The notes beneath the pieces are model-generated. The model had not been told where the DNA came from and searched no databases. It saw nothing but the letters and a program-made list of their open reading frames with translations. A program made the position numbers and the translations under genes. From positions 1 through 64,000 of the forward strand of contig CAZKIP010000007.1 of assembly GCA_964552945.1 (NCBI GenBank): 64,000 nt of DNA. Reading direction: 5' to 3'. This stretch comes from CAZEAB01 sp964552945. GTDB taxonomy: Archaea; Nanobdellota; Nanobdellia; Woesearchaeales; GW2011-AR9. This document shows positions 59,092 to 64,000 of the stretch, in pieces. Each line of letters begins with the position of its first letter. Positions within the stretch are counted from its first letter, which is position 1.

Positions 59092-61485
59092 ATGCTTCTA
59101 AAGAAAATTGTCTTAGAGAATATTCGTTCCTATACTAGAGAGGAGATTATCTTCCCAGAAGGCTCAATAATTCTTTCTGGAGACATTGGAAGTGGAAAAT
59201 CTTCCATTCTCTTAGCAATAGAATTTGCCCTATTTGGAACTTCTCGCCCAGATTTGCCAGGGGAATTGTTGCTTAGAAAAGGCGCCAAACAGGGGTCAGT
59301 TGAATTAAATCTTATTATTAACAATCAAGAGGTTTCGATTAAAAGAAATTTAAAAAAAGAAAAAGAGAATATTAAACAACCTGCCGGCCATATTATTATA
59401 AATAATTTGAAAAAAGATCTTATGCCTGGAGAATTGAAAACAGAGGTTTTTAAGCTTCTTGGCTATCCTGAAGATTTAATATCAAAAAATAAGAATTATC
59501 TCTTTCGCTACACCATCTACACCCCCCAAGAAGAGATGAAATTTGTTCTACAAGAGAATCCTGAAGTAAGACTAGATACTCTAAGAAAAATTTTTGATAT
59601 TGACAAATACAAAAATGTGAGAGATAACTTACAAGTTTACTTAAAAAATATGAGAATGAAAATTGCCATTCTTAATACGAAAACAGAACCCTTAGAAGAA
59701 GAAAGAAAGAAGTTGGAAGAAGTTAATAAGGAAAATGAAGAGTTGCAAAAAAGTTTAACTATTTTATTACCCAAAAAAGAGGAGGCAGATTCTCTAATTG
59801 CAAAAAAGAAAGAAGAGATTGCTTTACTAGAAAAAAAGGAAGCAGAATTTCTAAAAAATGAACAAAATTACAAAAATTCACAAATAATTATTAAAGGTAA
59901 AACAGAACAATTAATCCTAGAGCAACAAAAGAAGGAGCAACTTTCTCTACAAATAAGTGCCTTTTCATTCTCCGGAGATAAAAATGAAATTTCTCGAGAA
60001 GTACAGGAATTAGAATTAAAAAGAAAAAAAATTATTTCAGAAAAAAGTACTTTACAAGAACAAATAAATCAACAGCAACTAAAAATCAGACAACAGCAAG
60101 AAGAAATTGCTAAATTAGGAGAAGAGATGCTTCTTCTTCCAGAAAAGGAAAAAGAAATCGCAACCCTTTCAAACCAAATTGCAACGAAACAAGAATTGCA
60201 AGAAAAAAAGAAGCATCTGGAAGAACTTTTCCAGAAAACTTTAGAAATCTCTGCTAAGAACCTCACCATCCTCAATCAATCAAAAGAACTTAGTAACAAA
60301 ATCCTTTCTTTAGATAATTGTCCTTTATGTCTTCAAGACGTTTCTCATAATCACAAAGAGAAAATTTCTAACCAAGAACAAGAAAAAATTAAACAATCGG
60401 AAAACCTTCTTTTTGAATCCAACAAAAAAAAGGAAGAAATCTCTCAACAGAAAGCAGAAGTTTCAAAAAAAATTGAAGAGATTGTTAACAAAGAAAAAAT
60501 ACTTGCCAAATTAAGGATAGAATGTTCTCAATTACAAGAGAAAAAAAGTTTATTTGAAAAGAAAAAGGAAGAATTACCTCAATTAGCTAAATGGAACAAT
60601 TTATTGATGGAACAACTTGAAAATCTTCCACAAGACACCAATTTAGAAAAAAATTTGAAAGAAAAAAGGGATTTATTAGAAAAACTTTCAAAAAAAGAAT
60701 TCTTACAAAAACAGCTTGGAGAATCATTATCCCTGCAGGAAAAATTAAACATAGAAATAAGAAAAATTAATCATGAGAAAGAAGCGTTGGAATTATGGTT
60801 ATCTCAGCAAGAAAATCCTAAAGAAAAAATAACTTTACTGAGAGAACTTCTACAAGCAGATATGGATAAGGAAAAAGAATTGGCTTTACAACAGATGGAA
60901 CTAAAAACCAATCTACAAAACTTAATTCGCAGAGCCCAAGAGATTAAAACAACAATAGAAAAATTAAAAGAAGGAAAAAATCAATTGATAAAATATAAAG
61001 AACATTACAATTGGCTGGACAAATTCTTTCTCAACCTTACTTACGCTATTGAAAAACAAATTATGTATAGCATTCATCGATTATTTAACCAACTTTTTCA
61101 GGAATGGTTTGCCATTTTAATTGATGACGATCAAATATATGCAAAAATTGATGATGGTTTCAGTCCCGTTATTGAACAAAATGGTTACGAGATTGGCTTT
61201 AACAATTTAAGTGGCGGTGAGAAAACTTCCGCTGCTCTTGCCTATCGGTTAGCCCTGAACAGAGTAATTAATGATGTTATACATCAAATAAGAACCAAAG
61301 ATGTATTAATTCTAGATGAACCAACCGATGGATTTAGCACAGATCAATTAGATAAGGTAAGAGACGTTTTAGATAAATTAAGTTTAAGACAAACAATCAT
61401 TGTTTCGCATGAGAGTAAGATTGAAAGTTTTGTTGAAAACATAATTAGAATTAGAAAAGAAGGACACATTAGCCAGATTGTGTAG
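59092..61485 (+). CDS. rad50: Rad50-like SMC-family ATPase with zinc hook
   Basis: 797 residues. Walker A DIGSGKSSILLAIEFALFG (about 31-49), a long coiled coil broken by the zinc hook CPLCLQDVSH (about 410-419), then the signature NLSGGEKTSAALAYRLA (about 704-720) and Walker B DVLILDEPTDG followed by the D-loop and IIVSHESKI. Rad50 pairs with the Mre11 nuclease for double-strand-break processing. mre11 is not beside it in this window; only a hypothetical gene overlaps its tail. The coiled coil is shorter than in most homologues. Confidence 0.93.
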   Translation: MLLKKIVLENIRSYTREEIIFPEGSIILSGDIGSGKSSILLAIEFALFGTSRPDLPGELLLRKGAKQGSVELNLIINNQEVSIKRNLKKEKENIKQPAGHIIINNLKKDLMPGELKTEVFKLLGYPEDLISKNKNYLFRYTIYTPQEEMKFVLQENPEVRLDTLRKIFDIDKYKNVRDNLQVYLKNMRMKIAILNTKTEPLEEERKKLEEVNKENEELQKSLTILLPKKEEADSLIAKKKEEIALLEKKEAEFLKNEQNYKNSQIIIKGKTEQLILEQQKKEQLSLQISAFSFSGDKNEISREVQELELKRKKIISEKSTLQEQINQQQLKIRQQQEEIAKLGEEMLLLPEKEKEIATLSNQIATKQELQEKKKHLEELFQKTLEISAKNLTILNQSKELSNKILSLDNCPLCLQDVSHNHKEKISNQEQEKIKQSENLLFESNKKKEEISQQKAEVSKKIEEIVNKEKILAKLRIECSQLQEKKSLFEKKKEELPQLAKWNNLLMEQLENLPQDTNLEKNLKEKRDLLEKLSKKEFLQKQLGESLSLQEKLNIEIRKINHEKEALELWLSQQENPKEKITLLRELLQADMDKEKELALQQMELKTNLQNLIRRAQEIKTTIEKLKEGKNQLIKYKEHYNWLDKFFLNLTYAIEKQIMYSIHRLFNQLFQEWFAILIDDDQIYAKIDDGFSPVIEQNGYEIGFNNLSGGEKTSAALAYRLALNRVINDVIHQIRTKDVLILDEPTDGFSTDQLDKVRDVLDKLSLRQTIIVSHESKIESFVENIIRIRKEGHISQIV

Positions 61486-62221
61486 GAGAATAATCAACTC
61501 TAATCGACAAATTACCTTTCTTGTATCTTTCTGAAATTCTTGTAAGAGCAATTTCAAAATCGGAGGGGTTTGCAGCAATAATAAGGTCTGTTGTAACTGA
61601 TCTTGGTTGATCTTGATCCCTTAATTCTGCTCCTAGAGCAAAAACATGGTGGTCTTGAAGAGCATCTCCAAACAATGTTCTGACATATTGTCCTAGAACC
61701 TTATCTTTAATTCTAAATAAGCGATTTTCCCAATCTTGATTAACATATCTTCCAGAAGTTGTAGATAATGCTCTTGAAATTTCGGCAACTCCAAACCTGT
61801 ATGATCTTGATACAATTCTTGATAAATAATTGTGGTCTCCAGGACGTAGATAACTCTGAGATTCTAAACATTCTTCAGCAGCCCTACGCAACAATTGAGG
61901 ATCAGAATTATTAATTTCAATGAAAAAATCGATATCACTAATTCTTTTTTGGTTGTTCTTAATAACTGCTACTCCTCCTTCGATAACTGCAGCATCCCCA
62001 ACGGCTTGTTCTAGCAACAATTTTCCCCGTTTTACTTGTCTTTTTTGGTTATTTCTTGAACCTCTACTATGGATACCATTTGTTACCTGTACAATGGCAC
62101 CAAATCTGTGATATCTTATCGCATCAAGAATTAGCGCGTTGTTAACAACAATTCTATTAGGTAATCTGCGGGCAGTATTTTCCGGAAGGGTGTTATTGAC
62201 AAGAACTCCTCCGTTAACCAT
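61469..62221 (-). CDS. Hypothetical protein, possible nucleotidyltransferase fold
   Basis: 250 residues, with AAVIEGGVAVIKNNQKRISDIDFFIEI (about 77-103). GG...SDIDFFIEI recalls the minimal nucleotidyltransferase motif GS/GG-x(9-13)-D-x-D but is not conclusive. The rest includes a basic helical middle. It ends 17 bases inside the convergent rad50 stop region. No family assigned. Confidence 0.45.
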   Translation of the reverse strand: MVNGGVLVNNTLPENTARRLPNRIVVNNALILDAIRYHRFGAIVQVTNGIHSRGSRNNQKRQVKRGKLLLEQAVGDAAVIEGGVAVIKNNQKRISDIDFFIEINNSDPQLLRRAAEECLESQSYLRPGDHNYLSRIVSRSYRFGVAEISRALSTTSGRYVNQDWENRLFRIKDKVLGQYVRTLFGDALQDHHVFALGAELRDQDQPRSVTTDLIIAANPSDFEIALTRISERYKKGNLSIRVDYSPTQSG

Positions 62222-62271
62222 CCAATAGAGATTATGATTTGTTTTAAAATATTATAGGAACTATAAAATAA

Positions 62272-63096
62272 CTAATCTACTACAGATTTCAAAGAAGCAA
62301 TCCCTACTTCCAACTGTTCATCAGAAGGTTCTTGCGTAGTAATACGTTGCAACCATAACCCTGGAGCTACTAAAGCTCTCACAACAACATTTTTCTGAAA
62401 TTTAGCACTTAACTTAATCAGTTCATAACTAAGTCCACCGATAACCGGTAAAAGGAGAATTCTACCAAATAATTTAATCATCCATGACCCATCTAATAAA
62501 GAAAATATCAAGATAGACATCAGAAGAACAATGAAAAGAAAAGAAGTTCCGCAACGAGGATGAAATCTAGAAAATTTCTTAACATTCTCTAAAGTTAACT
62601 TTTTACCTGATTCATAACAATAAATGGACTTATGTTCCGCCCCATGATATTGAAATAGGGTTTTCACATCTTTCATAAAAGAGATTATTGCTAAATAACC
62701 TAGAAAAAGAATTACTCTAAAAGCGCCATCTAAAGCGTCAAATAGTAAACCATCTGCATGAATCCATCTTGCAGTGAAAAATGGCAAAAGAACAAAAAAT
62801 AAGACTGCAAACAAAAATGACATCGAAATTGTGCCTATAATTTCCTTCTTAGATAATTCCTCTTCTTCACCGAGATTTTGATTACTACTCCAAATTAAAG
62901 CTCTAACACCATCGTATAAAGTGTAACCTAATCCTACAACACCCCTTACAAATAGAACGTTAAATATTTTTGGAAAATTACTGCTTTTTTCTTTCTTAAT
63001 TTTTATTTTTCCGTTAGGAAGCCTTACAGCTATTGCAAACTTTTCTTTATTTCGCATCATCACTCCTTCGATGACCGCTTGACCCCCAACTTCCAT
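62272..63096 (-). CDS. DUF1385 family membrane protein (YqhQ-like)
   Basis: 274 residues starting VGGQAVIEGVMMRNKEKFAIAVR, the DUF1385 signature. It has membrane helices (SMSFLFAVLFFVLLPFF, VILFLGYLAIISFM, FLFIVLLMSILIFSLL) and the conserved YHGAEHKSIYCYESGKKLTLENV segment, followed by FSRFHPRCGTSFLF with a Cys. Function unknown; the family is widespread in bacteria and some archaea. Not clearly linked to its neighbours. Confidence 0.88.
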   Translation of the reverse strand: MEVGGQAVIEGVMMRNKEKFAIAVRLPNGKIKIKKEKSSNFPKIFNVLFVRGVVGLGYTLYDGVRALIWSSNQNLGEEEELSKKEIIGTISMSFLFAVLFFVLLPFFTARWIHADGLLFDALDGAFRVILFLGYLAIISFMKDVKTLFQYHGAEHKSIYCYESGKKLTLENVKKFSRFHPRCGTSFLFIVLLMSILIFSLLDGSWMIKLFGRILLLPVIGGLSYELIKLSAKFQKNVVVRALVAPGLWLQRITTQEPSDEQLEVGIASLKSVVD

Positions 63097-63212
63097 AATA
63101 TCCCTTAATTATAGATATTTATAAAGGTTTCCGCAGTATATGTACCTTCAAATTATAATTTAACTATTCTACTGCAGAAATTATTATTAAGTTGAACTAT
63201 CTATAAAACTAT

Positions 63213-63551
63213 ATGCGCTATATTGCCCTCCCCTCAGCTATCAGAGAAGAAAACGAAAGAACCACTTATGGTGCACCATATACTATATTTGCTGTAGATG
63301 AGAAAAATTATTTTAGAGTTACTGACCTTTCTGAAGATAAACCAGTTCGCCACCCATTAAAGTACGGAACTAGAGATTACAATCGTATTAAAAAATGGAT
63401 TAAAGAAAGAAAATTATTTCAATATCCTAACGCTAGAGCACATGTAACTTTGGAATGGGTTATTGATAACCTCAAAAAAACTTCCCCAATCCTTCCTGCT
63501 TGCTCCCCGAAAGAAGTTCCTCTTCTGAATAACCCAACACAGCTAGGATAG
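63213..63551 (+). CDS. Hypothetical small protein
   Basis: 112 residues (RYIALPSAIREENERTTYG start, RRxWIKERKLF-like KKWIKERKLFQYPNARAHV). It overlaps the end of the convergent DNA polymerase gene by 80 bases, so the last ~27 codons may be shadowed by the real polymerase frame. N-terminal part looks coding, but the gene is uncertain. No family recognised. Confidence 0.4.
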   Translation: MRYIALPSAIREENERTTYGAPYTIFAVDEKNYFRVTDLSEDKPVRHPLKYGTRDYNRIKKWIKERKLFQYPNARAHVTLEWVIDNLKKTSPILPACSPKEVPLLNNPTQLG

Positions 63552-64000
63552 ATTCAACAGCAGGCATAAGTTGATGTTTAAGATAATATTCTACATCATA
63601 TTCAGTAACTTCTTCAGGAATCATTGCTCTGTCTCTCACCAACCCTGAACCTTTACTAATAACGTAAGCAATACTCATTCCTGGGACTATCCTCATTCCT
63701 CTATCAGCCAACTTTTGCGCAATTTTTACGTGGGGGCTTATTGAAGAATACTTACTCAATTCACGAGTTATTTGAGTTTTAATAATCAATTTTGAAATAG
63801 GAACTTCTCCTTTTCGAAGTTCTTCAATCTTTTGTTTAACATATTGCACAGCTTCTTCATTCTTATTATTCAAAACCAATGATAAAACTTCTTCCTGTAC
63901 TTCTTTAGCAAAAATGGACCAATTTCTTCTTACCATTTCAAAACCGGTAATCTTCATTGAGCCATCTTCCTTAATCAATGCATATTTTTTCTTAGCTCCA
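63472..64000 (-). CDS. polB: Family B DNA polymerase, C-terminal fragment (5' end outside window)
   Basis: The minus-strand frame is open to the window edge: KKKYALIKEDGSMKITGFEM, VRRNWSIFAKEVQEEVLSLV, then LRKGEVPISKLIIKTQITRELSKY and VKIAQKLADRGMRIVPGMSI, YVISKGSGLVRDRAM. This is the thumb region of archaeal PolB, in which VRRxW and TRELSxY are typical. The polymerase catalytic motifs (A, B and the DTD of C) lie upstream of the visible part. The apparent start at 63978 is a TTG in mid-protein, not the real start. Replicative or repair role is assumed from the family. Confidence 0.88.
   Translation of the reverse strand, partial: GAKKKYALIKEDGSMKITGFEMVRRNWSIFAKEVQEEVLSLVLNNKNEEAVQYVKQKIEELRKGEVPISKLIIKTQITRELSKYSSISPHVKIAQKLADRGMRIVPGMSIAYVISKGSGLVRDRAMIPEEVTEYDVEYYLKHQLMPAVESILAVLGYSEEELLSGSKQEGLGKFF

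Noticed and set aside
1..64000. Bacterial contamination suggested by RelA/SpoT, class I GAPDH and the lambda-like lysozyme
   Set aside because: These genes are interleaved with clear archaeal genes (TFB, S8e, L10e, GatD, LonB) and share the same base composition and archaeal TATA promoters, so horizontal transfer is simpler.

Overview
The window reads as a chromosome segment from an AT-rich archaeon, most likely a DPANN lineage of the Woesearchaeota/Pacearchaeota type (inference; no rRNA gene is present to prove it). Archaeal markers lie along its whole length: TFB, ribosomal proteins uL16/L10e and S8e, membrane LonB, GatD, Taw3, archaeal TrmI, AMP phosphorylase, archaeal UMP kinase, Rad50 and the C-terminus of a family B DNA polymerase. 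TATA boxes commonly sit 22-32 bases before the ATG, as in leaderless archaeal promoters. Some genes look bacterial in origin: a RelA/SpoT protein, a class I GAPDH, and a lambda-endolysin-like lysozyme domain.

Layout. 1-14.0 kb is a cell-surface region. It holds the end of a huge N-glycosylation-rich Ig-repeat protein, L10e, and then a four-gene minus-strand operon (14002 to 3484). That operon encodes a pilin-like anchored protein, a 1825-residue FN3/Ig secreted protein, a small pilin-like protein, and a secreted enzyme that joins an SGNH hydrolase to a GH104 lysozyme. This is the strongest candidate for an undescribed system: an archaeal surface apparatus carrying a peptidoglycan-degrading enzyme. 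14-24.5 kb carries a PAC2 protein, purine nucleoside phosphorylase, a gatD-lipoprotein-VIT1 operon, and SAM-by-product recycling (ahcY plus an MTAP-APRT fusion). 24.5-34.6 kb carries small unknowns, TFB, a 50-residue pilin-like protein and two large secreted proteins that may form the surface layer.

34.6-48 kb mixes tRNA modification (Taw3, TrmI), a MazG/HD cluster, a TrmB regulator with a palindromic operator, dUTPase, AMP phosphorylase, a tRNA-Val with an 18-nt insertion in its T loop, ScpA, LonB, S8e, UMP kinase and Sua5. 48-64 kb carries an APH-like kinase, an SDR, an M29 peptidase, an RNA m5C methyltransferase, GAPDH, RelA, enolase, a thymidine-kinase-like protein, Rad50, a DUF1385 protein and PolB.

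How the genes fit together. Nucleotide salvage is strongly represented (PNP, MTAP-APRT, AMP phosphorylase, MazG, dUTPase, UMP kinase, TK-like, tandem HIT). With the abundant surface proteins and the lysozyme, this fits a scavenging or host/prey-dependent life, though that is inference. A roughly 110-123 bp structured repeat occurs three times (15.3, 17.2 and 57.8 kb), each time a few bases after a minus-strand stop codon. Its stems show compensatory changes, so it is probably a functional RNA/terminator element or a small mobile repeat. No CRISPR array, insertion sequence or rRNA was seen, and no gap above 300 bases lacks a gene.
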